Shown: in pieces, positions 42,901 to 53,106 of the stretch
Layout: every line of letters starts with the position of its first letter
Numbering within the stretch: position 1 is the first letter of the stretch
DNA from: Isochrysis galbana
Taxonomy: Eukaryota; Haptophyta; Isochrysidales; Isochrysidaceae
Assembly (NCBI GenBank): GCA_018136815.1
Contig: CM030938.1
Span: 3,077,289 to 3,141,288, forward strand
Length of the DNA: 64,000 nucleotides
Direction of reading: 5' to 3'
Notes under the pieces: model-generated
The model's database searches: none
What the model was told of the DNA's origin: nothing
The model's input: the letters and a program-made list of their open reading frames with translations, nothing else
Position numbers and translations under genes: made by a program

Positions 42901-45403
42901 CGTGGCCACAACCCATGAGCACGGCCGCATCGCACTCGTTGAAGGCTGCGTTCAGAAGGCCGCCCACGAACCAGCGCGCCGTGTGATGGCCTCCAGGCGT
43001 GTGCTGGACGGCGCGCCAAGGTGTCCACGAGCTGTGTGCAGGCAGCTGAGCGTGGGATCCGTCGACCGACCAGCCGCGCCAGACACCAGTCGGCGTGAGC
43101 CTCAGCCATGCCTTCGTCGCGTCGTGGAACCAAAAAAGCGAGCTGGCGGCCACGGAGCCCCAGAAGCTCGAGGCGTCGGTTGTGCAGAGCCGGTGGAGCT
43201 CCTCGTATTGCGTCTTGCCCGTGGCATGCACGCCATATGTATACAGAGGCGCGCTGGGCGCTGGAAGAGCCGGCGGCGTGTTTGCCACGCCTCCGAGGGG
43301 AGGAGACTCCACACGGGAAGGCGGCGAGGCTAGTCTAGATTGCTCAAAATTGGTCTTGCGGCCCAAGCTCTGATGTGCCACACCTTGCAGATTCACATGG
43401 CTCGCATGTTTCAATGAGGCAGCCGGGGGAGAACCTTCATCATCATCTTCCTCTCTGTCTTCACCGCTGATGACGTGGGCACGAGGTTGACGTGTGCCGC
43501 TGCTGCCCTTGGCATGCAATTCAGACGGTCTCGCCACGGCCAATGAGGCCGAAAGCTCGAGGGCTGTGGCGTCGGTGCCGTCGTATGCACCGGGTCGGAG
43601 CGTTCCCCTTGCGGGCTGGCGGCTGTTGTCACGCTCCACATGCTGTTCCTTCGAAGCCGCTTCGGCGGAGATGCCAAGGCCGGTGATCTCAGTGCCGCGT
43701 GATCGGATGAGGTCGCTTGGTTGTGGTCTCGTTCTATGGTGCCCAGATCCAAGCTGGATATTCCAGGGTGCGCTCTGGGGCGACTTTTTCGACAGCTGTG
43801 GCCATCCCGGCGATTGTGGCGACAAGTCTGCCGAAATGGCCTGTGCATGGTCACCAGGTTCGAACATGTTGCGCTTGGTGAGCATTGGCGAGTCATTAGG
43901 ATTGCGGATGACCGATTGGATATCTTTCATCCGCTGCACAACGATGTCCACGTCCTCGTCTCTAGGGGAAAGGATGCAACAGAACTGCCCCCTCGGTCCG
44001 CCGCCGGGTAGAACTGACGCAATCGCCTCGCCGAAGCGCGAAAGCATTCCAACGCCAAGCTCCACCCAGACCAACCGTTTCCCTGGCCACAACGCTGCGT
44101 CTCTGCGCTGGGCATGTCGGTGGCTGATGGCATTGAGGGCGGCAACGTATTCCACAGGCGCAGTAAGTTGGCGGCCCCAGTGTTTCGGATCTGCGCATTC
44201 GGCCTCGCTCATGGAATCGGCTGTCATCGAAGAAACCCACATGTGTCGCGGAGCCCTGGGCGGCATCGAGGAGTAGAGCTCGGCTGAAAAAAGGTCCATC
44301 TGCCCTGTTAGCGGTGCCATGAGGGGTGAGGGGTTGGCATGGACGGGAGAGCGCTTCACGCGCAGCGTCGACGGCAGCTGCTCGAGTACCGACGCAAGTG
44401 CGTCCCGAGAGCCAGAGAGCGTCACGCCATGCGGAGAGTTGTGGCATGCAATCATAACAGTGGTGTGAAGGTTGGCCGCATGCAACGCGCTCTCAACCAT
44501 CTCGCGTGATGCAGAAATCGACACAGCCACTCCACCCCGTGCCGGGAGCTGCTGCATCAGACGGCCGTGTTCGCAAACCAGTCGTGAGGCTGTCCGGCAG
44601 TCGAGGCTATCAGCGATCACAGCGGCCACAAACTCGCCCAGAGAGTGGCCCACCACAGCAAAAGGTTCGAGGTTTCCGATGAGCTCGATGAACATTGCGG
44701 CCAACGCATACTCGATGGCGAAAAGCGCGATAGACGCAAATTGCGGCTGAGTCAACGCATCAGCGCACAGAACTTGATTCCTCGGCGACGGGTAGAGCAC
44801 GTTGACCAGGCGGTCCGGCAGCAGGTCTTCCGTATGCGCGTCCACCTCTTCAATGGCTGCCCGAAAGCTCGGGATGTTGACATACCTGATACACGGAGGC
44901 AGGCTGGTGAGCGACGTGTGGGTCCGATCAGCCACCGGGTGAGCGGCAGCCGGCGCAGCATGATGAGAGAACGGGCGGGTGGGAAGCCGACCCGTGCGGC
45001 CACTTCAGCCTCTGCTCTGCCTGTCCCGCCTCAACCACCACCGCCTACAGGCCACTGAGCATGATCCTGGCTGTGTGGGTGGTGGGCACCCGTCTGGCTC
45101 TGTGAGCATGGGCACCCGTCTTTAGGGGTGTGGGTTGTGGGCACCCGTCTGGCTGTGTGGGCGTGGACACCCGTCTCTAGCTGTGTGGGCGTGGACACCC
45201 GTCTATAGCTGTGTGGGCGGGCGGGCGCGCTGGTGTGGGTGCGAGGGAGGGCGCAGAAGAGGCGGGCGGCCGGGGGGGGGGGGAAGAGGGGGGGCAGCGC
45301 ACAGTGAGTGCGCCAGGTCAGTGCGCAGCCAGTCGCCGACCGGCGGGAAGCAGAGGACGAAGTCGAGCGGCCCCTCCTCCGTCCTCGAGGAAGACTGCTC
45401 CAT
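36904..45403 (-). CDS. Multidomain polyketide synthase, 5' part: AT - adenylation - ACP - KS - DH - ECH - ECH
   Basis: Exon 1 45303-45403 (ATG 45401-45403), intron 44886-45302, exon 2 41918-44885, intron 41833-41917, exon 3 from 41832. Domains: AT (nucleophile GHSLGE; the usual N-terminal GQGSQ is not conserved); ~200-residue disordered linker; acyl-CoA-synthetase-like domain (TSGSTGKPKG, GRSDEVINVGG, catalytic Lys in HSGKYSRQ); ACP (GIDS, ~40790); KS (DTACSANL, EAHGTGT, KANCGH all intact); DH (HIVAGRVLFP, with Glu where the second catalytic Asp is expected, LEGALQ); two crotonase domains. The adenylation-ACP start suggests a carboxylic acid is activated as starter. The product is unknown. 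The clean frame ends at 36904 by a single-base difference from the duplicate; the rest of the gene is listed as separate segments. Confidence 0.82.
41833..41917 (-). other. PKS intron 2 (85 nt)
   Basis: Minus strand GTGCGC...CTGTCTCCAG. It interrupts the adenylation domain directly after the conserved Glu-Pro of an acetyl-CoA-synthetase-like motif; splicing keeps the frame and continues the motif. Without it the frame stops at 41861. Confidence 0.85.
44886..45302 (-). other. PKS intron 1 (417 nt) carrying a minisatellite
   Basis: Minus strand GTGCGC...CGTGTATCAG. It joins a 33-codon first exon (phase 2) to the AT domain; the joined region aligns with the start of AT domains. The intron holds GGCACCCGTCT-type tandem repeats and a G12 tract. 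Confidence 0.7.
45068..45220. repeat. Minisatellite, ~30-bp units
   Basis: Five or six imperfect repeats of a GGCTGTGTGGGCGTGGACACCCGTCT-like unit (core GACACCCGTCT), lying in PKS intron 1. Confidence 0.8.
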
Positions 45404-45721
45404 CGAGAGATTCGGGCCGGGGGCTCGGGGCAGGGGGTGGGGTGTGACAGTGGTGGCGAAAGCCTTAGGAAACGAACGAGAAAGGGGGGGGGGGGGGGGG
45501 GAGAGGGGAAGTTTCGTTTCAGGGGGGGGGGGGGGGGGGGGGGAAGAAGTCTCGTTCCGGGGGGAGAGCTGCGAGGCCGAGCTCGGCGAGCGGCGGGCGC
45601 GCCCTCAGCAGCGCAAACGGCCATCCGAGGATTCTTCCCTCTGTGGTCCACGGGGGGGAGGGGGAGGCTCGAGTCGGCCCGACGAGATGAAGGTGGGACT
45701 ACTGCGAGACTAGGAGAGATT
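45404..45721. other. PKS 5' flank with two long G tracts
   Basis: Contains G17-18 runs at ~45486-45503 and a longer one at ~45520-45543. It is the only sequence between the PKS start codon and the copia patchwork, so the promoter should lie here or be replaced by the element. No promoter motif recognised. Confidence 0.5.
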
Positions 45722-45908
45722 TGTTTGGCCCCTGTTTGAACCACCCATATGGTGGTCCATGAATAGATAGCAGTGTTGTGTAGACCATTGATAACATCGT
45801 GCGGCTAGCACTCGTGACGGCGACGCAAGAACTCCAGACAAGGTCGACGTTGCCACACACATAGTAGAGCTGAGGTATCTACAACAAAACACGACTTAAG
45901 ATTAAACA
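45722..45908 (-). repeat. 3' LTR of the composite copia element
   Basis: 187 bp, TG...CA on either strand (TGTTTGGCC... to ...GATTAAACA). The adjacent minus-strand tract CTGTGGGGGAG (45909-45920) is the polypurine tract. Confidence 0.8.
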
Positions 45909-45935
45909 CTCCCCCACAGCGATATCGCTGAACAA

Positions 45936-46577
45936 TTAGGCATCCTCATTCAATAGGTTACGACGATGATACAGGAACGATGTTTTGTCCAAGCACTTGG
46001 TAAAAATATCAGCTGTCATCTTTGATGTGGATATCCAATGCGGCACAGAGATGCGGTGAAGAAATTGTTCTCGAGCATATAGCAACCAACGAAGATAATG
46101 ACGGGTTCGAGCCGTTACACCAGGGTTCTTAATGGAATCTCGAGTAGCTGAATTGTCGGTGAAGATGCGAATCGGTAGCTGTTGCGGATTGTCAAGGAAT
46201 TCGAAGAGATGAAGAGTAAATTGAAGATTTCGGGCTGAAAGAGCATAGATAGCGGTCTCAGCCTCAGCAGATGACTGTGCGACAAGTTTGAGCTTCTTGG
46301 ATTGGTAGGAGATTGACGCTCCCCCATACTTGATCACATATCCAGCAAAGGGTTTAGCCAGGGAACCCCAAGATGAGTCGGCGTATACCTCAAGTGTCGT
46401 GTTGGTCCCATCATACGTTAGCCCTAGCTGCTTAGTATGGCGAAGATAGCTGACAATACCGGGGGCGGCATCATAATTTTCCGGTGAAGGGTCTTGCATG
46501 AATTGACACAAGAAAGAGACATAGAATGAGATGTCAGGTCGAGTGATAGTCACCCACAATAGAGATCCCATGAGTTG
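45936..46577 (-). CDS. Copia RT end and RNase H fragment
   Basis: Begins at LMGSLLWVTITRPDISFY (end of RT connection) and runs through VYADSSWGS, SSAEAETA and TDNSATRDSI to the stop at 45936. It closely resembles 19066-19700 of the other copia fragment. The apparent N-terminal extension to 46691 is from the integrase side in another frame. Confidence 0.8.
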   Translation of the reverse strand, partial: QLMGSLLWVTITRPDISFYVSFLCQFMQDPSPENYDAAPGIVSYLRHTKQLGLTYDGTNTTLEVYADSSWGSLAKPFAGYVIKYGGASISYQSKKLKLVAQSSAEAETAIYALSARNLQFTLHLFEFLDNPQQLPIRIFTDNSATRDSIKNPGVTARTRHYLRWLLYAREQFLHRISVPHWISTSKMTADIFTKCLDKTSFLYHRRNLLNEDA

Positions 46578-48740
46578 GCACAGTGGAGGCATCGGAGGCG
46601 CGACGGAGGAGGGGGGCGGAGGGTTCCGATTGGGACTGGTGCGAGATTTTGGAAAAGGAGGTGAAAGATGACTCCTCAAAACAAACGTCAACAGCCGTAG
46701 TTATACGTCGAAGAGAGGGTACATAGACGAAGTACCCGCGACGGCGAAAGTCCCATCCCAGGTGGACTGCAGCGGACCGGCGAGGGGCGAGCTTCGAGGA
46801 GGGGTCGTTGAGTTTAACCCAACAGTCACAAAGCATTACGCGAAAACGAGAGAGAGGGAAGGGGGGGCGCTGAGGGTTGGCCCTGTGCCACGGAATTTCT
46901 GGAGGAGAGAAAGCGAAGGACGGAAGAGAGTTGGCGATCGCGGCGGCTTGCGACATCAGAAAGGGCCACAAAGTAGTGAAGAAAGTGTCGCTGCCAGCGT
47001 GAGCAAGCATGATTCTGGTGCTGTGGAGCAAGATTCCCCAAGCTCTTTCAGCCATACCATTGGTTTGAGGAACATTGGCAATGGAGAAAGAGCGGCGGAT
47101 TCCTAATTCTGAGCAGAATGCGTCGATCGCCGATCCAGTGAATTCAGTCCCGTTGTCTGTGTGCCACTGGTCAACAACCCCAGGCACGCTTGTGCGTTTC
47201 ATCAAATAAGCGTGATCACCAACGTAGGTTTGAGCCGCGAGAAGAACATCGGCGGACGATTTGGATTTGAGAAAATAGACAGAAGTCAGACGGGAGAAGA
47301 CATCGACGAAAACAACGGCGAAGCGAAAGCCGGAGGGAGATGGGGGAAATGGACCACACGTATCGGACACGACCCGTTCGCCGAAATGAGTGTATACGTG
47401 GCGCTGCGGCGAATTCTTGCGATGCGGTGAACGACGTTGATTCACGGAACACGCTTTACAATTGAGCTGATGGGGAGCGGCATGAGCATTGTGAACACCT
47501 CGAGACACCATAGCTGCTCTGATTCTTTGAATATTGAAATGACCGAGCCTCGCGTGCCAAAGATTGGGCGTGTCTTCCGCCTCGCTTTCCTCGGCGGCAA
47601 GCAGTGAAGTGTCGAAGTTGAGGACATAGTGGTGACCCGAGGCACCCATGGGAGCTATCTCTCCACCTGGAAGACGTAGATAGCAATCCTTATTGAGAAA
47701 CGTAGATATGCTGTCGTTCTCATAGCCAGCACGGCAGCTAAATAGTCTAGCTGTTAGACCAGGGACGACACGAACTCCTGTAAGGCGGACCGGGACTTGT
47801 TTGATTACAAAGTTAGATTTGTCGCTGGTGGTGTAGCACTTAGCCTCAACGATAATGGTCATATCGCCAATCTTGGTGATTGGCACGCGGCGCCCATCGC
47901 CAATGACAATGAAGGTGTTTGGATTGTCATCTGTGATTCGGTCTAGTTCCAATTCGTTAGCTATGCAATGTTTGGTAGCTCCACAATCGACGATGAACTC
48001 AAGCCGCTTGGCCGCGGAGTCAGCGAGCATTGCGGTGTCGCATTGGCTCGGCACACCGAACGTCTCGGTAGTGCTAGAAACAAGGGTTGTTATGGTGGCC
48101 CAAATGTAGCGTAGCCAACGCCACAGGCCTGAAAACGCAAGTGCAAGACTCGGGGGGGACGCAGTTTCAAAGCCCATGGAGCTCATAGAGAAAGCTGTAT
48201 CATCAAGGATGTCGCTCCAATTCTCGTCGGTGGCGGTGAAGTTAACTGTGTCCGTTGGGGCGTCCGAAGTAGGGGATTTGTCGGCTTCGTTTGCGTCGGA
48301 TAGTAGATACGCTGATCCTCCTTTACCTCGGCCTCCTTTATTATTGTGAGAATGGTTACTTTTACCTTTACCTCGACCGCCTTTTGCACGCGAGCCGGCG
48401 TGGGATTGTAGGGCGGTTATCCAGTCACTAATAGTAACGGATTGGTCGGGTGGGGTGGGACAGACATTAGCTTGATGTCCTGACCCTTGGCAACGATAGC
48501 ATCTAGCCGCTTTCAGAGCTTGGCTAGTTGTTAAGACAGCTCTTGGAGATGGATGTGAGGCGGAATCAGAAGGCAATTTTGCTAGCAAGGCAGACTCATT
48601 GGTGTAGGATGCATCTGGACGCGGCCCTCCACCTGTTGCACGCCTTCCACCCTCCTTGGGAATAGATATAGCCCCTTGGTCGAATTTGATTTTCCACAAC
48701 GGTTGGAGATCAGCTTTGAGGCTGCGTCTTCGGTAGAGCA
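46578..48740 (-). CDS. Copia gag end, protease and integrase fragment
   Basis: Starts near DLQPLWKIKF, then a CCHC zinc knuckle (CYRCQGSGHQANVC), a basic linker rich in GRGKG, protease (FIVDCGATKHC, i.e. DCGA for the usual DSGA), pre-integrase HLWHARLGHFN-like motif, and an integrase core with the DTCGP Asp, DNGTEF and QTNGMAERAW. It continues past the integrase core until the deletion breakpoint ~46577. RT is missing. Confidence 0.85.
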
Positions 48741-48789
48741 ATAGGGCGTCTTCCAACGCATATCCCGAAAACCGGAAGTGATTGTAGCC

Positions 48790-50770
48790 CAGACTTCACA
48801 GAATCGCCTCCGTAAAACAAAGGATGGGAGTTCGAACCTCAGCAGGAGAGCAACAAACGAAATCATACCAGCCAGCGGGCTCGCGGAATGAAGGTAAAAC
48901 GCGGTGTCATCAATAATGTCGTTCCATTCCGGAGCCGTCGTGAAGTGCGCGCATTCATCCAATCTCTCTTCGGTGTTCCGGGTGTCTACATCAGAAGCGA
49001 CATAGGCGGAGTTCCCTTTACCTCGGCCGCCCCTATTGTCCCTCGATCTTCCTTTTCCTCTACCCTTGCTGCGTGTGCCGGCGTGCGACTGAAGGGCCAT
49101 TATCCAGTCTTGGATAGTGACAGACTGATCAGGCGGGGTCGGACATGTGCTGGCTTGGTGCCCCGAACCTTGACAGCGATAGCATCTAGGCGCTTTCATA
49201 GCTTGCGACGAGGTTAGTACAGCCCTCTGTGGTGATTGTGACATTCCTTGAGTAGTTTTAGCCATCAAGGCGGTCTCATTAGAGTAAGAGGCATCAGGGC
49301 GTACCCCCCCGCCAGCAGCGCGACGGCCCTCCTTGCTAGGTATAGCGATGGCCCCTGTGTTGAATTTGATCCGCCACAATGGTTGGAGATCCGATTTGAG
49401 TTTGAGTATATCTCGCTCATTATTGGTCCAAAAGCGGCGACGAGAGGGCGGGGCGGCGATTTCTTCTTGGCAAGTGTGAGAGAGAGATTCTGAGATGTCT
49501 GAAGTAATACACGAGAGAACTTTGATCACCAATTGATCATTTGTTTTTTGTTTGTTGAACGGCCGTTTTGCATTGAGACTGTGAAGGTGGGCAATGAGGT
49601 TGGATATTGAGTGCTCGTTGATTCCAACCGTGAGAAGTGAGACAGCATCCCATTGAGAATCTAGGTCCATCAATGTCAAATCATCCACCTCTTGGTGACA
49701 TTGATCGTATAAGATTCTATACGCTTTGGCACCATCGTGTGGAGCTTGTGAAGTCAGCATTTCTCTCAGATCCGAGTTGGTTATGTGCTCCAAGAGGTGA
49801 GAGAAGAGAACCCTTTTTCTCTTGGTGTGATCGCTCAATAGTTGTTTGGCCTCTTTGGTTTGCTTTGGAGTCCCATCTGCTGAGAAGAGTTCGAACCTAG
49901 GTACGCCACCAAAGATGGAACGATCCGCATTAGGGTCTTGCTCCACATATCCACCGACATCAAGACCTAACATACAAGTTGTCAAGTCCGCATCGCCTAT
50001 GTAGTCCCTTGAGAAGGCGTTGCTGAAGTCGCGGCAAAACAAGTCGAAGGGGCGGCCTGGCGTGCCATCAAAGGGGCGACAGCGATATTTTCGCGAGTCA
50101 TAGTCCTCATTGATGGCCTCACTTATCATGAAGGCAAAATCAGCGACTTTAGCTTGTTCTTGGAAATTTGTATGGAGTGAGGTGTTCGGTCCCGAGGGTG
50201 TCGTAGTGACTTGCGACGGGGTGTCGTTGTCCAGGCTAGCACCAGATGGTGAGCGCCCGCAATGAGGATCAAAAAAATTGAAGGCCCATGCAGCATGGCG
50301 CAACGAATTTATCCAGTCTTGAAGGTTTGGAAGTTGCATTAAAAGAAACTGGCGGCGTCGGGATTCGATCCATATGCCTTCAGCTGTTCGCGCGGGAGGC
50401 GCGAGGATGACGTACCACCGTGCCGTGTGCGTTGTTTCCTCCTCATCCACGGTGAAGTGATAATTGGACTGCTGAGAAAGTTGACAGTTCTCCCCGTCAA
50501 TCAGCAGAGATGGTTTTGGGGCATTGAGGCTCAGAGTTCCAGGGAGATTCGCGAGTAGTTCGCGAGACAGTGATGACAGAGACTGTTGGACCCGGTGCAG
50601 TGATTGAGGCCCGATGGTTGCTCCGCGGAGCGTAGTCGGTGGCAGTGACAATGAATTTTGTTCAACAACGAATTCGTTGTTGGCCCAATTTCCAACCTTG
50701 TGTTGGGTGAAGAGGCTCGGTGAGCGTGCGCTGAGGCGCACGCGAGAAGGGACTGATCCCCTCTCGGCGG
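48790..50770 (-). CDS. Copia Gag (second element), with zinc knuckle
   Basis: An open frame crosses the whole stretch (its ends, in the LTR and past the junction at ~48765, are not genuine). Typical copia gag features: a DLFCRDFSNAF segment, VDDLTLMDLDSQWDAV, NDQLVIKVLSCI, and a CCHC knuckle CYRCQGSGHQASTC followed by a GRGKGRS basic tail. No convincing ATG next to the LTR. It overlaps in content with the neighbouring gag end, showing that the two pieces come from different element copies. Confidence 0.75.
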
Positions 50771-50778
50771 GGGTACCA

Positions 50779-50950
50779 TGTTTGGCCCCATCCTTATGGG
50801 GCCCAGTGATAGTCAGCAACATTGTGTAGATCATAGGCATGAACATAGCGCTAGCGCAACGGCGAGAACACGTGTCCCGACAACACCCCACGTTGCCACT
50901 ATGGGAATAGAACCTACACATATACAAAAGAACTCACTTGAGTCCACACA
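50779..50950 (-). repeat. 5' LTR of the composite copia element
   Basis: 172 bp, TGTTTGGCCCCATCC... to ...GAGTCCACACA, followed by AGATT. Just inside it the minus strand reads TGGTACCCCCGCC, a possible primer-binding site. Confidence 0.7.
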
Positions 50951-50955
50951 AGATT

Positions 50956-51867
50956 CCCCTCGAGGCCCGTCGAGCAGCAGTGACAAAATGGGAGGATCTC
51001 CCGGTTTGGGAGTACGAGGTGGCACTATGGTGGAACGAGGGAGGGGGGGGGAGACGGCGAATAGGAGAATGCAGGAGGACTCGCGCGAAAGGCGACAATG
51101 CGACACCACCAGATAACAGCGACATAGCATCTGGTGAAATAGGAACAGCCAACCTGTCAGAGTTTTCTTGTCTGTGCTTGTCTGTGCTGAGGGACCGAAG
51201 CCCTCGACGGCGACGGAGCATGTCGCCTTTGGCTTTCGTGGTGATTTCCGTAGAACTTGGTAGTGGGATGAACAAAACCTATTGACCTAGGTGTTAAGGT
51301 GGTTCCAAAGGATTTCTTGGTGGGCGTAACCGGGGGGGGGGCGAGCGAGAGAAAGTGCGTATATCTCGCGGGGCGCGGGGCGGCCGGCCGCAGAGAGAGG
51401 GATGGGGGGGTGGGGGTGCGGGGCATGGGCGGTTTGAGGAAGACGACGGCAAGGGGCTTTCAGAAGGGCAACGTCCACGGCACCAAGCAAGGGGAGGCGG
51501 CCACTAGGCAAGGGGGCCGCCGCGCGGCCAGCGGCAGAGCAGCCGGCCACGGCGCACACTGGGAGTGGGGAGGCCGCCGCCAGCTTGTGCGGCGAGACGG
51601 AGGCTGCCTTGCCTGGCAGGGCTAGGAGGGGGTGGGTTGTGTTACCGTTTGGGTCGCTTGGGGGCACAGGCGGTCTGAGGAAGGCCCCCCCACCACCGCT
51701 TGGCCCTTCACCTGTGGTGGATGCCCCAGACAAGCAATACCTGGTCAACGGCAAGGTGCTCGCACAGAGCATTTGCCTCGGCCTTGCGTGCTCGTCGTGC
51801 AGGAAGGCACTGAACAAGTTGGTTACACCTACTGAACAAGTTGGTTCCGGTTAAAAATAAAACTCAC
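50956..51867. other. Spacer between copia patchwork and gypsy element, no gene called
   Basis: GC-rich, with Gly/Arg/Ala-biased short ORFs on both strands and no recognisable domain. A short plus-strand stretch near 51715-51830 has mixed codons and four Cys (including a CSSCRKAL motif) and might be an exon remnant, but I cannot support a call. Confidence 0.4.
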
Positions 51868-52014
51868 ATTGTCGATTTTCGAGACGAAAATCGGCGATGG
51901 GAGAATCCGAATCTGCACGCCTTGCGCGACCACGACGAACATAGAAGACGGTATATAACGAAGAAGGCTCGTACTCATGCCGAAATATTCATGCCAAAAG
52001 GCCTGAATACAACA
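51868..52014 (-). repeat. Left (3') LTR of the gypsy element, approximate
   Basis: Minus strand TGTTGTATTCAGG... to a GAAAATCGACAATG stretch. It shares the start, an AATATT.CGGCATG/CATGAATATTCG block and AGATTCGGATTC with 63400-63576. The far end is not certain. Confidence 0.5.
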
Positions 52015-52129
52015 ATCGCAATCGCACCCTCTCGTGAAGGCGCTCCAAGGTCTCGGTGTCGGCGCCGCCCTGCGTGGTGCGTCGGCTCTGTGTTGTATTC
52101 CTGCCCATCTGAAGCTTCAGTCTGAAGAC

Positions 52130-52187
52130 AGCTGCCGGCGCGCCCTCGCAGGCAATCTCCAAGAGTGAGATCAGCCTTGCTCTGACA
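52130..52187 (+). repeat. 58-bp exact inverted copy of a Gag segment
   Basis: Exact reverse complement of 62187-62244, inside the gypsy Gag ORF. Just left of it, 52092-52114 is the reverse complement of the right LTR tip (63553-63575). Together they look like a small piece of an oppositely oriented element lodged between integrase and 3' LTR. Confidence 0.8.
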
Positions 52188-52440
52188 CTCTGGCGGCTGA
52201 GACGGGACGGGGCGTTGCGGACGCCGGCGTTGCGGGCGTGGAGGAGGGAGTGCTTGCTGCATTGCTTCAATGTCCACGAGGGGCCTAGTCCTACCTATGA
52301 ATATCTGGCAAGCCGATACGCTGCCGGCGCACTGTCGCATTCATCTTAGATGATGCGATTTCCAGGCTCTTGTTTCCAGGTCCTTCGCCGTGCGGCCACA
52401 CGGTGAAGCTCAGGTACATCTAGGTTGGTAGGGTTCGTCC

Positions 52441-53106
52441 CTAGCGACCTAGAATTCGAGTTCTCGTTTCGTTCCTTCCAGCCTGTTTGTCAAGTCTAGA
52501 TTCCAGGTTTCCTCCTTTCGGGTAATCTTGACCCAAAGGAGCCAGGTCGCCTGTCACTCGCTGCGCGCTTGTCTCAGGCTCNNNNNNNNNNNNNNNNNNN
52601 NNNNNNNNNNNNNNNNNNNNNNNNNNNNNNNNNNNNNNNNNNNNNNNNNNNNNNNNNNNNNNNNNNNNNNNNNNNNNNNNNTAAACTCGAGAACGAAGTA
52701 GGGTAGTCATCCTTGTCGCACCTGGGTGACCAAGGTGGTCATGGTAGGCGCGGAGGTACGTGTCACGAAGGGACTCCGAATGTATAAACGAAGAGGAGCC
52801 TCTTCCGCCTCTGAGGAGCGGTAGTAGAGTAGGCCATCGCGAAGCAGGAATCGGACCTTTTCTTCGACGACGAGCTAGAGTCGATCGAAGAGGAAGCTTT
52901 CGGAAGGATCGACTCGAGTTCAGAAATGATCGAGCTAGCGAACTCGTCGGTAGAGAGCGCTTGACGCAATTCGTCGGCATGAGGCACGCCCACATCGAGA
53001 TACGAGGAGGTAATCGACTCCGAAGATTCCGATGCTTGACGAGCGAGCCTATCGTTTGCTTGTTGGCGGCGAGCAGTGAGGGTGGATGAAGTAACCGCGG
53101 CGGCAA
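52441..53106 (-). CDS. Gypsy integrase, N-terminal part, interrupted by an N gap
   Basis: The frame continues from the RNase H ORF region. The zinc-binding H-H-C-C domain starts at YLRAYHDHLGHPGATRM (~52740); the rest is lost in the 100-N gap. Left of the gap the frame is open but not recognisable as the catalytic core. Confidence 0.6.
   Translation of the reverse strand: MPPRLLHPPSLLAANKQTIGSLVKHRNLRSRLPPRISMWACLMPTNCVKRSLPTSSLARSFLNSSRSFRKLPLRSTLARRRRKGPIPASRWPTLLPLLRGGRGSSSFIHSESLRDTYLRAYHDHLGHPGATRMTTLLRSRVXXXXXXXXXXXXXXXXXXXXXXXXXXXXXXXXXXEPETSAQRVTGDLAPLGQDYPKGGNLESRLDKQAGRNETRTRILGR
52582..52681. other. Assembly gap (100 N) within the gypsy integrase
   Basis: Exactly 100 N, so the true missing length is unknown. 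The integrase catalytic core should lie here. Confidence 0.99.

Larger units (their letters stand above)
45722..50950 (-). mobile_element. Composite copia element with two different LTRs
   Basis: 3' LTR 45722-45908, 5' LTR 50779-50950; AGATT flanks both outer ends (45717-45721 and 50951-50955). The two LTRs share the termini TGTTTGGCCCC and a few central words but differ strongly. Inside, on the minus strand: a gag with zinc knuckle (right half); then a second gag end with its own zinc knuckle, protease and integrase (middle); then a jump at ~46577 into RNase H (left), with most of RT missing. So it is made of pieces of at least two related copia elements and cannot be autonomous. Confidence 0.8.

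Noticed and set aside
45031-45744. 237-codon Pro/Arg-rich minus-strand ORF upstream of the PKS
   Set aside because: It runs through G tracts and the minisatellite in a frame other than PKS exon 1; composition is repeat-driven.
48815-48850. tRNA T-loop-like GTTCGAACCT, also near 49885 and 62688
   Set aside because: No acceptor stem or anticodon arm could be built on either strand; the first two lie in copia gag coding sequence.
51287-51854. Possible gene(s) on both strands between the copia and gypsy elements
   Set aside because: Strong Gly/Ala/Arg bias, no domain, and overlapping open frames on both strands as expected from GC-rich DNA.
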